From NCBI RefSeq assembly GCF_003144325.1, contig NZ_PENS01000005.1:186001-250000 (forward strand): 64,000 bases of DNA. Reading direction: 5' to 3'. Numbering within the stretch: position 1 is the first letter of the stretch; every line of letters begins with the position of its first letter. The position numbers and the translations under genes are program-made. The notes below the pieces were generated by a model that saw only the letters and a program-made list of their open reading frames with translations, was not told the DNA's origin and made no database searches. The stretch comes from Proteus terrae (lineage in GTDB: Bacteria > Pseudomonadota > Gammaproteobacteria > Enterobacterales > Enterobacteriaceae). Shown here one piece after another: positions 11,829-22,327 of this stretch.

Positions 11829-11857
11829 GTTTTATGAAGATGAAGAAAATAACGAAC

Positions 11858-12505
11858 CTATTGATTGTTACGATTAAGCCAATGTGCTGAATCAATTAAT
11901 ACCGCACCTTTTGCCCGCATCTCTTCTAGTGCTTTTTCGCTATCATCATCTTGAATATTTACGCCGCGACAACCATCTGTAATCACCGTCACTTGATAAC
12001 CTAACTGTAAAGCATCCAGTACCGTATATTTAACGCAATAATCCGTAGCAATTCCTAAAATATAAAGATGTTTTATATTCAGTGTTTGCAAAAGAGTATG
12101 TAAGCCCGTCTGATATTCATGGTCGTTATCAAAAAAGGCACTATAACTATCAATAAGGCGATTTTGCCCTTTGTAAATAATATGGTTTATTAGTGCTTGG
12201 TTTAATTCAGGGTGAAATGCAGCACCATAAGAATTTTGTACACAATGCACAGGCCACCATACTTGTGGTAATCCATTAAGCGTTCCAATTTCCCCTACAA
12301 CAGTGTCTGAATTTTCAGCAAAGCTAAGATGATCGGCTGGGTGCCAATCTAAACTGGCAATAATGGGATTTTTAGATAGCTTAAAATCATGAATAAGTTG
12401 GTTGGCTGTTTGTATCACTATATCGCTTTCATTAACAGCTAATGCACCACCAGTACAAAAGTCGTTTTGTATATCAACCAATAACAGTGCGGAATTTTTC
12501 ACCAA
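11858..12505 (-). CDS. pncA: Nicotinamidase
   Basis: PncA hydrolyses nicotinamide to nicotinate and ammonia in the NAD salvage cycle. It also activates pyrazinamide in bacteria generally. The 215-residue isochorismatase-fold protein has the catalytic aspartate in LLVDIQNDFCTGGALAV, the metal-site region DWHPADHLSFA, and the nucleophilic cysteine in GIATDYCVKYTVLDA. It lies 19 bases downstream of ansA on the same strand, matching the ansA-pncA operon of E. coli. Both genes release ammonia from amides. Confidence 0.95.
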   Translation of the reverse strand: MVKNSALLLVDIQNDFCTGGALAVNESDIVIQTANQLIHDFKLSKNPIIASLDWHPADHLSFAENSDTVVGEIGTLNGLPQVWWPVHCVQNSYGAAFHPELNQALINHIIYKGQNRLIDSYSAFFDNDHEYQTGLHTLLQTLNIKHLYILGIATDYCVKYTVLDALQLGYQVTVITDGCRGVNIQDDDSEKALEEMRAKGAVLIDSAHWLNRNNQ

Positions 12506-12524
12506 TTTTACCTTTAGATTAAGC

Positions 12525-13547
12525 TTAGTTGTTATCGTCTAATGTCATTTCACCGCGAAGGTTTTGTTGCATTAGTCGGCAGATCTCAGTGTAATTATAT
12601 TGTTGGCTAAGGAGATAATGCAGTTTAGTTAATGTTGCTTCAAATGTCATATCAAAGCCACTGATCACACCCACTTCCGCTAATGCTTGACCTGTTGCAT
12701 AACCTTCCATATTCACTCGACCAGAAATACATTGCGTAAGGTTGATAACAACAATTCCACGCTCAGTTGCTTCACGTAGGGTTGAGAGTAGGGCAGGATG
12801 CGATGGCGCATTACCGACACCATAAGAGCGCAAAATTAAGGCTTTTACAGGTTGCATCAGGATATTTTTAACAACTTCATCTGAAAGACCTGGATAAATG
12901 GTGACAACGCCGATCGGCTGAGGTGTAATATTATGTGCAGTAAATTCCCCTTTCCCTTTTGGAAATGAGTTAATTTTAAATTGTTTAATATTAATACCCG
13001 CTTCTAACAGTGGGGCGCTATTTGGTGATGCAAAGGCGTTAAAACCATCTGCATGCGCTTTTACTGTGCGGTTTCCACGATACAGCGTATTATTAAAAAA
13101 TAGCGCCACTTCATTAATTGGGTGATGTGCTGCGAGGTAAAGCGCATTTAATAGGTTTGTTTGCCCGTCAGAACGTAAGGCTTCTAAAGGAATTTGAGAG
13201 CCAGTAACGATAATTGGTTTGCTAAGATTCTCAAACATAAAAGAGAGTGCTGATGCGGTAAATGCCATGGTATCTGTACCATGAAGAATAACAAACCCAT
13301 CATAGTTGTGATAATTTTCATTAATATCATCAGCAATGGATTGCCAATCTTCTGGTGTGATATTTGAAGAATCAATTAAAGGAAGGTGCTCTTTGATTGT
13401 GAAATCAGGCATCTCCTCACGGTGGAATTCTGGCATTTTAGCTAATTGGCGTTGTAAATGTCCTGATACAGGAATATAGCCATGTTCAGAATGTTGCATA
13501 CCAATAGTACCGCCAGTATAAACAACGTAGATTGATTTCTTTTGCAT
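12525..13547 (-). CDS. ansA: Type I (cytoplasmic) L-asparaginase
   Basis: This is the cytoplasmic low-affinity asparaginase converting L-asparagine to aspartate and ammonia. Both catalytic threonine motifs are present: YVVYTGGTIGMQ near the N-terminus and ILHGTDTMAFTASALS near residue 90. The absence of a signal peptide separates it from periplasmic AnsB. The start at 13547 (MQKKSIYV) matches the family exactly; an upstream in-frame ATG would add four residues. The product is 340 residues, close to E. coli AnsA. It is the first gene of an ansA-pncA transcription unit. Confidence 0.96.
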   Translation of the reverse strand: MQKKSIYVVYTGGTIGMQHSEHGYIPVSGHLQRQLAKMPEFHREEMPDFTIKEHLPLIDSSNITPEDWQSIADDINENYHNYDGFVILHGTDTMAFTASALSFMFENLSKPIIVTGSQIPLEALRSDGQTNLLNALYLAAHHPINEVALFFNNTLYRGNRTVKAHADGFNAFASPNSAPLLEAGINIKQFKINSFPKGKGEFTAHNITPQPIGVVTIYPGLSDEVVKNILMQPVKALILRSYGVGNAPSHPALLSTLREATERGIVVINLTQCISGRVNMEGYATGQALAEVGVISGFDMTFEATLTKLHYLLSQQYNYTEICRLMQQNLRGEMTLDDNN

Positions 13548-13751
13548 CAGAAAAAGCACTCTTATTAAGCTGTGAGAAATACCTGATTATAGGGGGTTTG
13601 CAGAATAAAAAAAGGAAAGGATGCTAAAAAAAGAAAATAGAGACTGACTAATATCTACTTTAAATCATTGTGTTAAAAATAGTTTGAATATAGACGAACA
13701 AAAATCATTCATCAGAATATCATTCTATCAAAAGCCAGAAAAAAGAGAGAA

Positions 13752-13780
13752 ATACACCTGCTCAGTGTGAACAGGTGTAT
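13752..13780 (-). terminator. Probable sppA terminator hairpin
   Basis: A 9-bp perfect stem (ATACACCTG with CAGGTGTAT) lies just past the sppA stop. The following minus-strand tract is only moderately T-rich, so termination strength is uncertain. Confidence 0.6.
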
Positions 13781-13791
13781 CAGTGGAAAAA

Positions 13792-15648
13792 CTATTGAAT
13801 ATCACCACAAGATAAACAATACGCATAGCGATTTAGCGGATCGTTCATATTGCGATAAAACTCTGTCTGTGTTTTAACTTCTTTTAAAACAGGCGCAGGA
13901 ATATAAGCTTGTAACGGATCAGGAAGAAGTGCTTTTGCGTTAGACGACAAGCTCATTATGATCTGCTCTGACAGGCTTAGTTCTGGTTTCATCCAATCAA
14001 TAACAGGTTGGTCAATTTTTGCCATTTTAGCAACGGCATCAATAGCATCATCAAAATCACCAAACTCATCGACTAAACCCACATTCTTTGCATCTATTCC
14101 TACCCACACTCGGCCTTGAGCAATGCGATCAATTTGAGCGGGTGTTTTTTTACGAGATTCTGCTACTAAATTAAGAAACGTTTTATAGCCACTTTCGATA
14201 TTGAGCTGTAAAAGCTCTGCAAATTCTTCAGGTAGTTTATTTGTGACAGATAATCCGGCTAATGGTGATGTTGTGACACCATCAGTATAAACACCAATAG
14301 ACTCTAAGCTATTTTCGAAAGTATTAATAACGCCAAAAATACCAATCGAGCCAGTTAATGTTGATGGGCTAGCAATAATCTTACTCGCAGGAGTTGAGAT
14401 CCAATACCCACCTGATGCAGCTAAACCACCCATTGAAACAACCACATATTTTTTCTGTTGCTTAAAGGCAGCAACTTCACTACGTATTTGCTCTGATGCA
14501 GACACACTACCACCAGGGCTATTTACACGTAATACAAGTGCCTTAATATTTGGATCTAAACGTGCTTGACGAATTTGATTAGCAATGGTTGACCCTCCCG
14601 CAGAGCCCGGGATACTTTCACCATCAATAATGGCACCTTGAACAACGACTACGGCAATATTACCTTCATCACTTGCAGGTAATGATGAGGTTAGCGTATC
14701 GGCATAATCATAAATGCTGATATTGTTAAATTGCTGGTTCTCTTTATCCCACTGAAAGGTTTCTGTCATATCTGCTTCAAATTGAGCGTATGAGCTTACA
14801 GAATCCACTAATTTACGATTTAGTGCATAAGTTGCGTTATTCCCATCCGCATTACGTAGCTGTGCAATCATCTCTTTTGCGCCAGGGAAAACATCTTCTG
14901 TGGTAATGCTACGGTTTTCTGCAACTTGGGTTAAATATGTAGACCATAGTGCATTAACTAAACGTAATGACGCATCTCGAGATTCAGCAGACATGTCATT
15001 ACGCATTAATGGCTCAACCGCAGATTTATACGTTCCGACACGGAAAATATGAGTACTAATTTTTAAGTTTTCTAACAGTGTTTTGTAATAGAGATTTTGA
15101 AAGCCATAACCATAAACACCCACAGCACCCTGAGGGGTGAGATAAATTTTATCTGCATAAGAGGCGAGATAATATTGTGGCTGACTGTAATAGCCACTCA
15201 CTGCAAAAATCGGTTTACCTGTCTTTTTAAATTCATTAAGTGCTTTACCAATATAATTTAGCGAGGGCTGATCTGCGCCTGCAAATTCATCAAGTTTAAG
15301 CACCATACCTTTAATTTTCGGATCTTGAGAGGCTAGGCGTAGCGTATCGACAACTTCAAATAATGAATTTTCTTGAAGCTGGCTACTAGAAACACCTAAA
15401 AGCTCCCGTCCAACTTCTCCTAAAGGATTTTGGGTTGCAGTTTGGTCAACAATCACACCTTTCAGATCAACAAGAAGGGCACCTTCATAATCCACTGGTT
15501 TTTGTGCTTCTTTGCTAATTAAGAAAATACCAATGACCATAAAGAGAAGGAAAAAGAAAATAACGTTTAAGATTAATTTCCTGATAAAGTTAATGGCTTG
15601 CCAACTGAATTTTAATATTGCGCCGATTAACTCCATAATTTTATTCAT
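13792..15648 (-). CDS. sppA: Signal peptide peptidase SppA (protease IV)
   Basis: SppA is an inner-membrane serine protease that degrades cleaved signal peptides in the periplasm. The 618 residues equal the E. coli length. One membrane segment is near residues 25-45 (LNVIFFFLLFMVIGIFLI). Two tandem peptidase S49 domains follow. The Ser-Lys dyad is visible as the lysine in FRVGTYKSAVEP in the first domain and the serine in GGLAASGGYWIS in the second. NSPGGSVSASEQI is a further family block. The gene stands between ansA and the divergent ydjA, as in E. coli. Confidence 0.97.
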   Translation of the reverse strand: MNKIMELIGAILKFSWQAINFIRKLILNVIFFFLLFMVIGIFLISKEAQKPVDYEGALLVDLKGVIVDQTATQNPLGEVGRELLGVSSSQLQENSLFEVVDTLRLASQDPKIKGMVLKLDEFAGADQPSLNYIGKALNEFKKTGKPIFAVSGYYSQPQYYLASYADKIYLTPQGAVGVYGYGFQNLYYKTLLENLKISTHIFRVGTYKSAVEPLMRNDMSAESRDASLRLVNALWSTYLTQVAENRSITTEDVFPGAKEMIAQLRNADGNNATYALNRKLVDSVSSYAQFEADMTETFQWDKENQQFNNISIYDYADTLTSSLPASDEGNIAVVVVQGAIIDGESIPGSAGGSTIANQIRQARLDPNIKALVLRVNSPGGSVSASEQIRSEVAAFKQQKKYVVVSMGGLAASGGYWISTPASKIIASPSTLTGSIGIFGVINTFENSLESIGVYTDGVTTSPLAGLSVTNKLPEEFAELLQLNIESGYKTFLNLVAESRKKTPAQIDRIAQGRVWVGIDAKNVGLVDEFGDFDDAIDAVAKMAKIDQPVIDWMKPELSLSEQIIMSLSSNAKALLPDPLQAYIPAPVLKEVKTQTEFYRNMNDPLNRYAYCLSCGDIQ

Positions 15649-16191
15649 ATTATCTCCACATCATGTAAAGCTAAATTTTAATCCTAAACAGTCATGCTAG
15701 AATTATTAGTAAGCAGGCTACATCCACATAATCTCATACTATTAAAACAAAAAATGTTGTTAGCAATAGAGAGAATAGCAATAACAATGAAGGAATATTC
15801 TAATATAGCTCTTATTGAATGTCTGTCATTGATTTTTAGGAAACCACTAATGATAAATTTTGCTTAAGATGTTATTAAGTAAACACTTATCTTACGTAAA
15901 AATAGCTAAATAATTTCACACAAAAAGGCATCAAAGTAATATAGGAATTCATCGAATTAAAAAGAAAGTAGGATCAAAATAAGCTTAAATTAACTTAGTA
16001 AGCCAAGATTAATCATTTTATGAACAGTAAATTACGATTAAATAACCACACAGCTGATTTTTAGAAAAATTCCCGCCTAAATCTATGGATGGTGGTAATA
16101 TAACAGTTTGTTATACTGCGAATTGATAAGAACTGTCCATCCCCATAAGAATGGGATCTTGCTAAAATAAAATGCTGACAGGAGAATAAAA
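15649..16191. other. sppA-ydjA divergent spacer
   Basis: These 543 AT-rich bases must hold the promoters of sppA and of ydjA-selD-topB. I see no credible small gene and no strong regulator site. The short hairpin CCCATAAGAATGGG near 16142 may sit in the ydjA leader. Confidence 0.5.
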
Positions 16192-16743
16192 ATGGATGCA
16201 TTAACACTGCTTTTGAACCGCCGTTCAGCTTCTCGACTGACTACTCCAGCCCCTGATAGTGAAGCCCTCAATACTATTTTACAAGCCGGTATGCGCGCAC
16301 CTGATCATGGTGCACTTAAGCCTTGGCATTTTGTTGTGATGCAAAATGAAGGCATAGAGCGTTTTAGCCAATTACTGCATAAAGCCGCGGTTGTGGGTAA
16401 TTTAGGGCCAGAAGTTGAAGAAAAAGCAAAAAATGCACCTTTTCGTGCCCCATTAATCATCACTGTTATTGCGAAAGTGAAAGATCATCCAAAGGTTCCT
16501 GAATGGGAGCAAGTTGTCGCTGCTGGTTGTAGTGTTCAAGCAATGCAAATGGCGGCGGTTGCTCAAGGATTTGGGGGAATTTGGCGTTCAGGTTCTTGGA
16601 CTCATGATGCAGTGGTAAGAGAAGGACTTGGCTGTGGTGAACACGACCAGATTATTGGTTTTCTTTATTTAGGCACGCCAGCCCTGAAAGCGCCAATGAC
16701 GGTTTCTCCTGCTGACTTAACTGATTTTGTGACTTATTTTTAA
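16192..16743 (+). CDS. ydjA: Nitroreductase-family protein YdjA
   Basis: The 183-residue product is a minimal FMN-dependent nitroreductase-fold protein with no firmly established substrate. The N-terminal [21 protein letters not shown] matches the FMN-phosphate-binding arginine region of YdjA, and [17 protein letters not shown] and [11 protein letters not shown] are further family blocks. An AGGAG precedes the ATG. It begins a run ydjA-selD-topB with spacers of 15 and 4 bases, which implies one transcription unit. The conserved link to selD has been taken as a hint of a selenium-related role, but that is inference. Confidence 0.94.
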   Translation: MDALTLLLNRRSASRLTTPAPDSEALNTILQAGMRAPDHGALKPWHFVVMQNEGIERFSQLLHKAAVVGNLGPEVEEKAKNAPFRAPLIITVIAKVKDHPKVPEWEQVVAAGCSVQAMQMAAVAQGFGGIWRSGSWTHDAVVREGLGCGEHDQIIGFLYLGTPALKAPMTVSPADLTDFVTYF

Positions 16744-16758
16744 AAAGGATGGCATGTT

Positions 16759-17802
16759 ATGTCTGAAGCAATTCGTTTAACACAGTACAGTCATGGTGCA
16801 GGTTGTGGTTGTAAGATCTCACCAAAAGTTTTAGAAACCATTTTACATAGCGAACAAGCTAAATTTCATGATCCTCATTTACTCGTAGGTAATGAAACCA
16901 AAGATGATGCTGCTGTTTATGATTTAGGAAATGGTACAGGTATTATCAGCACTACTGATTTCTTTATGCCAATCGTTGATAACCCTTATGATTTTGGGCG
17001 TATCGCTGCAACAAATGCAATCAGTGATATCTTCGCGATGGGTGGTAAACCTATTATGGCGATTGCTATTTTAGGTTGGCCTATTGATAAACTAGCACCT
17101 GAAATCGCGCGCGAAGTGATTGAGGGCGGCCGAGTCGCTTGCCAAGAAGCAGGAATTTCACTAGCTGGTGGTCACTCAATTGATGCACCAGAACCTATTT
17201 TTGGCCTTGCAGTAACAGGTGTTGTGCCTGTCAGCAAAGTGAAGAAAAATAGTGAAGCTAAAGCTGGGTGCCAGCTCTTTTTAACGAAACCTTTGGGTAT
17301 TGGTGTATTAACAACCGCTGAGAAGAAAGGTCTGTTAAAACCAGAGCACCAAGGTTTAGCGACAGAAATTATGTGCCGCATGAATAAAGCCGGTTCTGAT
17401 TTTTCTGATATCGAAGGCGTCACTGCAATGACTGACGTTACAGGATTTGGTTTATTAGGGCATTTAAGTGAAATTTGTGACGGCTCTGGTGTACAAGCCA
17501 CTATTCATTTCTCACAAGTACCAAGATTACCAGAAGTAGAGTCTTATATTGAACAAGGCTGTGTTCCGGGTGGTACTGGGCGTAACTTTGAAAGTTATGG
17601 TCATTTAATTGGTGAGATCACTGAAATGCAACGTAAATTACTCTGTGATCCGCAAACATCAGGTGGTTTATTATTAGCAGTATTGCCTGAAGCGGTTGAA
17701 CAAGTGAAAGAGGTTGCCTCACGTTTTGATATCGAATTAACTTCTATTGGTGAGCTAACAGCGCCAGTAGCTGGAAAAGCGTTGATTGAAGTGATTAACT
17801 AA
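16759..17802 (+). CDS. selD: Selenide, water dikinase (selenophosphate synthetase)
   Basis: SelD makes selenophosphate from selenide and ATP, the selenium donor for selenocysteine and selenouridine. The 347-residue protein has the N-terminal catalytic loop [16 protein letters not shown] with cysteine at the first active-site position (the cysteine, not selenocysteine, form) and the essential lysine three residues later. [10 protein letters not shown]-like ATP/metal residues, [18 protein letters not shown] and [13 protein letters not shown] are conserved. It lies between ydjA and topB. Its presence fits formate dehydrogenase selenoproteins elsewhere in the genome (inference). Confidence 0.97.
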   Translation: MSEAIRLTQYSHGAGCGCKISPKVLETILHSEQAKFHDPHLLVGNETKDDAAVYDLGNGTGIISTTDFFMPIVDNPYDFGRIAATNAISDIFAMGGKPIMAIAILGWPIDKLAPEIAREVIEGGRVACQEAGISLAGGHSIDAPEPIFGLAVTGVVPVSKVKKNSEAKAGCQLFLTKPLGIGVLTTAEKKGLLKPEHQGLATEIMCRMNKAGSDFSDIEGVTAMTDVTGFGLLGHLSEICDGSGVQATIHFSQVPRLPEVESYIEQGCVPGGTGRNFESYGHLIGEITEMQRKLLCDPQTSGGLLLAVLPEAVEQVKEVASRFDIELTSIGELTAPVAGKALIEVIN

Positions 17803-17806
17803 CGTA

Positions 17807-19768
17807 ATGAGATTATTTATTGCAGAAAAACCCAGCCTTGCTCGTGCTATTGCTGATGTATTGCCAAAACCTCATAAAAGGGGCGATGGTTTTATTCTTT
17901 GTGGTGATAACCAGTATGTGACGTGGTGTGTTGGTCACTTACTTGAACAAGCTGAGCCGGATGCATACGACCCGCGGTACGCCCGCTGGTCGTTAGATGA
18001 TTTGCCTATTATTCCTGAAAAATGGCAACTCAAGCCCCGAGCTGATGTTAAAAAGCAGCTAGAAACTATCAAAACACTACTTAAGCAGGCAAAAGAAGTG
18101 ATCCACGCGGGAGACCCCGATCGTGAAGGTCAGCTTCTAGTCGATGAAGTGCTTAACTATTTAAATATCAGCGAAGACCAAAGAAAACAGGCGCGTCGTT
18201 GCTTAATTAATGACTTAAACCCAGCGGCAGTGACGCGTGCTATTGATAAGCTACGTTATAACCATGAGTTTGTACCATTGTGTGTATCGGCTTTGGCACG
18301 AGCAAGAGCAGACTGGCTTTATGGTATTAACATGACTCGAGCCTATACGCTTTTAGGTCAACGCAATGGTTATCAAGGTGTATTGTCCGTGGGGCGAGTA
18401 CAAACACCCGTATTAGGCTTAGTGGTTCGTCGTGATGAAGAAATTGAAAATTTTGTGCCTAAAGATTTCTTTGAAGTTAAAGCTCATGTTGTAACACCTG
18501 CCGATGAACGCTTTACCGCGATTTGGCAGCCAAGCGAGCACTGTGAACCTTGGCAAGATGAAGAAGGGCGATTATTAAATCGTAAGCTTGCAGAGCATGT
18601 TGTTGAGCGAATTAAAGATAAACCTGCCAATGTAACGGATTATCAAGATAAGCAAGAATCTGAAATAGCACCGCTTCCTTTTTCGCTTTCCGCATTACAA
18701 ATTGAAGCCGCAAAACGCTTTGGTTTAAGCGCACAGCAAGTCTTAGATACATGCCAAAGACTATATGAAACGCATAAATTAATCACTTATCCGCGTTCTG
18801 ACAGTCGTTATTTGCCTGATGAGCATTTTGCTGGTCGCCATGCTGTTATTAATGCGATTAGCACACATGATGCAAGCCTATTACCGCAAGATACCTTAGA
18901 TATTGATAAAAAGAATCGTTGCTGGGATGACAAAAAAGTTGATGCCCACCATGCAATTATTCCAACGGCAAAAACAGGTAATATCTCATTAAGTGAAAAT
19001 GAGAAAAATATTTATTATCTCGTGGCTCGCCAATATCTAATGCAATTTATGCCTGATGCTGTTTATCGTAAATGCGTTATTGAACTTGATATTGAGAATG
19101 GCAAATTTATCGCTAAAGCGCGTTTTTTAGCGCAAACAGGATGGCGAATATTATTAGGTGCGAAAGAGCAAGATGCCGAAAATGATGGTTCTGCATTGCC
19201 AGTAGTGGCGAAAGGTGATGAGTTGCTGTGTGAAAAGGGAGAGATTGTTGAAAAGCAAACGCAGCCACCAAGACCTTTTACTGATGCGACATTGCTTTCT
19301 GCTATGACAGGAATTGCGCGCTTTGTTCAAGATAAAGAACTTAAGAAAATCCTAAGAGCGACGGATGGATTAGGTACTGAAGCGACAAGGGCGGGAATTA
19401 TTGAGCTGTTATTTAAGCGAGGCTTTTTGCAAAAGAAAGGACGAGCCATTAACTCAACTCCAGCAGGTAGAGCATTAATTCATGTATTGCCAGATATGGC
19501 AACTTTACCGGATATGACTGCACATTGGGAATCGATACTCACGCAAATTAGTGAGAAGCAATTTAAATATCAAGATTTTATGATGCCATTAAATAACACC
19601 TTGATAGAGTTGATTACTCAAGCGAAACGTCGCCCGAATATTCAAGCTTTCAGAAATCTTCCCGCACCGGCGCATAATAAAAAGCGTAAGGCTGCAACTA
19701 AAGGAAGTAACAAAGCAGGCGCTACAAAAAATAAAGCGCAGAATAAAGCAGCAACAACGGATTATTAA
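17807..19768 (+). CDS. topB: DNA topoisomerase III
   Basis: TopB is a type IA topoisomerase that passes single strands and decatenates replication intermediates. The N-terminal Toprim domain begins [20 protein letters not shown] and contains [15 protein letters not shown] with the acidic metal residues. The active-site tyrosine is in [16 protein letters not shown], and [20 protein letters not shown] is typical. The 653 residues match E. coli, including a basic lysine/alanine-rich tail (about 630-653) that would bind DNA. It starts only four bases after selD, so it is translationally or transcriptionally coupled, and is closed by a bidirectional terminator. Confidence 0.97.
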   Translation: MRLFIAEKPSLARAIADVLPKPHKRGDGFILCGDNQYVTWCVGHLLEQAEPDAYDPRYARWSLDDLPIIPEKWQLKPRADVKKQLETIKTLLKQAKEVIHAGDPDREGQLLVDEVLNYLNISEDQRKQARRCLINDLNPAAVTRAIDKLRYNHEFVPLCVSALARARADWLYGINMTRAYTLLGQRNGYQGVLSVGRVQTPVLGLVVRRDEEIENFVPKDFFEVKAHVVTPADERFTAIWQPSEHCEPWQDEEGRLLNRKLAEHVVERIKDKPANVTDYQDKQESEIAPLPFSLSALQIEAAKRFGLSAQQVLDTCQRLYETHKLITYPRSDSRYLPDEHFAGRHAVINAISTHDASLLPQDTLDIDKKNRCWDDKKVDAHHAIIPTAKTGNISLSENEKNIYYLVARQYLMQFMPDAVYRKCVIELDIENGKFIAKARFLAQTGWRILLGAKEQDAENDGSALPVVAKGDELLCEKGEIVEKQTQPPRPFTDATLLSAMTGIARFVQDKELKKILRATDGLGTEATRAGIIELLFKRGFLQKKGRAINSTPAGRALIHVLPDMATLPDMTAHWESILTQISEKQFKYQDFMMPLNNTLIELITQAKRRPNIQAFRNLPAPAHNKKRKAATKGSNKAGATKNKAQNKAATTDY

Positions 19769-19776
19769 GCACAAAT

Positions 19777-19816
19777 AAAAAGCACTTCCTGCGTTATCTC
19801 AGGTAAGTGCTTTTAT
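19777..19816. terminator. Bidirectional terminator between topB and xthA
   Basis: AAAAGCACTT and AAGTGCTTTT arms, with inner CCTG/CAGG pairing, end in TTTT on the plus strand and TTTTTA on the minus strand. It separates the convergent genes topB and xthA. Confidence 0.9.
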
Positions 19817-19836
19817 TGAATTAAAATTTAATTTAA

Positions 19837-20643
19837 TTATATTTTAAATTCAGCCCAAACTGGCGCGTGATCAGAGGGTTTTTCCATTCCTCGGATCTCG
19901 TAATCAATTCCTGTTGAAATACAATTATCCGCTAAGTCGCGACTTGCTAGAAGTAAGTCAATACGTAAGCCTCGATTATCATCGAATCCTTTAGAACGAT
20001 AATCAAACCACGAGAATTTATCATCAGTTTCAGGATGTTGTTGGCGGAATGTATCTGTTAATCCCCACCCCATTAATGTTGCCAGCCATTCCCGCTCTTC
20101 TGGTAGAAAAGAACATTTGCCTGTTTTTAACCAGCGCTTCATATTATTTTCGCCAATACCAATGTCTTTATCTGTTGGGCTGATATTTAAATCACCCATA
20201 ATAAGCACTGGAGAGGTCGGTTTTAAGCTGGTGGTTAGGTAATTTTGCAGATCAGCATAGAATTTTTCTTTTGCCGGGAATTTAGTTTCATGATCACGGC
20301 TCTCACCTTGAGGAAAATAGCCGTTCATGACCGTTAATAAACCCGCTGGTGTTTCTATATCAGCCATGATCATTCGGCGCTGAGCATCGTCATCATCACC
20401 CGGAAAGCCTTTACGCACTGCAACGGGCTTCTCTTTTGTGAGTAAAGCAACGCCATAATGCCCTTTTTGACCATGATAGAAAACGTGATACCCCAAAGCA
20501 CCCACTGTATCTAATGGAAACATATCATCATGAACTTTCGTTTCTTGAAGTCCAATAACATCCGGCTGATGTTTTTCTATGATAGCTTCAAGTTGGTGAG
20601 GACGAGCGCGTAAACCATTAATATTGAAAGAGACAAATTTCAT
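19837..20643 (-). CDS. xthA: Exodeoxyribonuclease III
   Basis: XthA is the major AP endonuclease and 3'-5' exonuclease of base-excision repair. The start at 20643 ([20 protein letters not shown]) gives 268 residues, equal to E. coli. The longer open frame upstream is not family-like and is dropped. Catalytic EEP-fold motifs are present: [42 protein letters not shown], and the C-terminal [12 protein letters not shown] with the catalytic histidine. The gene is monocistronic and convergent with topB. Confidence 0.97.
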   Translation of the reverse strand: MKFVSFNINGLRARPHQLEAIIEKHQPDVIGLQETKVHDDMFPLDTVGALGYHVFYHGQKGHYGVALLTKEKPVAVRKGFPGDDDDAQRRMIMADIETPAGLLTVMNGYFPQGESRDHETKFPAKEKFYADLQNYLTTSLKPTSPVLIMGDLNISPTDKDIGIGENNMKRWLKTGKCSFLPEEREWLATLMGWGLTDTFRQQHPETDDKFSWFDYRSKGFDDNRGLRIDLLLASRDLADNCISTGIDYEIRGMEKPSDHAPVWAEFKI

Positions 20644-21090
20644 GTGACTGTAACCATTTATATATTGAATAATAGGATGTCTTATACTAGCAGGATCATA
20701 AAATGAATGTAAGCAAATCACTGAAATGATGGCACGGCTTATCAAGAGAAAGATAAAATTAGATAAAAATAAAAGTCATTAAATAGACTGTGTTAATTTA
20801 ATAAAAATAATTAATTGCATAACAAAAAATATTAATTAAACAAACTAGAAACATAAACTAATCTTTGATAGAAGAATATAAGTATTATTATTCTTTATAT
20901 GTGAAGAATGATGACATAATAAAAATAATATTGTAGTTATAAATTGCATTCATTAAAAGGAGGTAAAGGAATATTTATATAAAACTGCTTTTATATAAAT
21001 TTAAATTTTAAATTAATTAATCACTATTTTATTTACATTAAATGAATTGATGAAATTATTTTATTCTACACAGCAAAGGAATGGTGAATT
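20644..21090. other. AT-rich spacer before the LysR gene
   Basis: These 447 bases are extremely AT-rich and hold no credible gene, no recognised RNA and no clear operator. Such composition is typical of H-NS-bound DNA (inference). Confidence 0.5.
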
Positions 21091-21954
21091 ATGTTTTTTT
21101 CTCGTAAGTTAGAAGCCTTTATGGCTGTAGTCGAAAATGGCTCGTTAAGTAAAGCCGCACGCGTGATGAATCGCACGACACCCCCCGTCGCTAAATCTAT
21201 CAAAGACTTTGAGGCCGTATTAGGAAAGCGTTTATTTAAGCGAGAGAAGTTCGGTATGAGTTTAACTCAAGAAGGACTTGAGCTTTATAATGATTTGAAA
21301 TCGCTTTATCTTCAGGAGAAAGAGATAACTAAAAAACATATCTCGGGGATCATAAACAATAGCATTCATGTTTATTATGATTGGGGGAAAAGTCAGTATT
21401 TAACTCAGTTTTATCAGGCAGCAAATAAAAATTATTCCCATATAAATATCATGCGATTTTCAAAAGAAAATTTTGAAGAAATACCCGACTATGATGGTAA
21501 TACATTAATATTAAGCTCTGAGAAAATTATTAGTGAAAAATTTAGCCTTCTTCATAAAATAGAAAATAAACACTTAGGTATTTGTTGTCAAAAAATACTT
21601 GTGAATAGTGTGAATAATAATATTGATAGGCTTTTAAGTGAAAATATTTGGTTATGTGATCCGGCATTATACAAGACAACTAAGATAAAAAAATTAGAGA
21701 GCGAAATCGGGAATAGAGGGAAAACCGTGTGTGTCAGAATAATGGATGATCTTAATTGCTGTTTACGTTTTATTCAAACACATCATTCTCTTTTATTAAC
21801 TGACGAAAACCCATTGAAAAATGAGTACGAAGCAGACTTATGTTTTATACCATTAACGAAACCTGAAATACGGTATAGCTGTTATATCTATAAATCTAAG
21901 TATCATTCAAGTGTATTGAATCGATTTTTGGATTTAATTGATAAAATGGAATAA
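21091..21954 (+). CDS. LysR-family regulator, target unknown
   Basis: The 287-residue product opens with a standard LysR helix-turn-helix: LEAFMAVVENGSLSKAARVM, then RTTPPVAKSIKDFEAVLGKR and LFKREKFGMSLTQEGLELY (residues 6-70). The remaining 200 residues are an unusually divergent, lysine- and asparagine-rich effector domain I cannot assign to a subfamily. The gene is more AT-rich than its neighbours, stands alone between xthA and tRNA-Tyr, and has no divergent partner, so its target cannot be guessed from context. It interrupts an otherwise E. coli-like order and sits beside a tRNA gene, which suggests acquisition, but no attachment repeat or integrase is visible. Confidence 0.85.
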   Translation: MFFSRKLEAFMAVVENGSLSKAARVMNRTTPPVAKSIKDFEAVLGKRLFKREKFGMSLTQEGLELYNDLKSLYLQEKEITKKHISGIINNSIHVYYDWGKSQYLTQFYQAANKNYSHINIMRFSKENFEEIPDYDGNTLILSSEKIISEKFSLLHKIENKHLGICCQKILVNSVNNNIDRLLSENIWLCDPALYKTTKIKKLESEIGNRGKTVCVRIMDDLNCCLRFIQTHHSLLLTDENPLKNEYEADLCFIPLTKPEIRYSCYIYKSKYHSSVLNRFLDLIDKME

Positions 21955-21987
21955 AAAGAATTTTTATAGAGTAAAGCTAAGAGGAGA

Positions 21988-22072
<85 letters not shown>

Positions 22073-22110
22073 AACATTAAATTGTTTTGCTGTCCGTGAC
22101 AGCGGGCGCA

Positions 22111-22138
22111 ATAATACCAAATACCTGAGATCTGTAAA
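22111..22138 (-). promoter_or_regulatory. tRNA-Tyr promoter with GC-rich discriminator
   Basis: On the minus strand TTTACA and TATTAT are separated by 16 bases and followed by GCGCCCGC. A GC-rich discriminator next to the start site is the hallmark of stringently controlled stable-RNA promoters. The transcript would start about 30 bases before the mature tRNA. Confidence 0.75.
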
Positions 22139-22249
22139 GCGCTATTTTGCTAAAAATCTACTGACTGATGTAAAAATGTTCGTATTGTTCAAGCTTTATG
22201 CGCTATCGTATTGATTTTAAGCAATATGATCTATGTTAATAAGGGGGGA

Positions 22250-22284
22250 AAAATAAACCGCGATATGCTTTATATCGCGGTTTA
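22250..22284 (-). terminator. Rho-independent terminator of purU
   Basis: A 12-bp perfect stem (AAACCGCGATAT with ATATCGCGGTTT) around a five-base loop is followed on the minus strand by TATTTTT. It begins about 45 bases after the purU stop. Confidence 0.9.
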
Positions 22285-22327
22285 CATTTAGATAGCCGTA
22301 ATGTGTACGTTATTAGTGACAGAAAAC

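Noticed and set aside
16759-17802. Selenocysteine in SelD
   Set aside because: The active-site codon is TGT (cysteine), not TGA.
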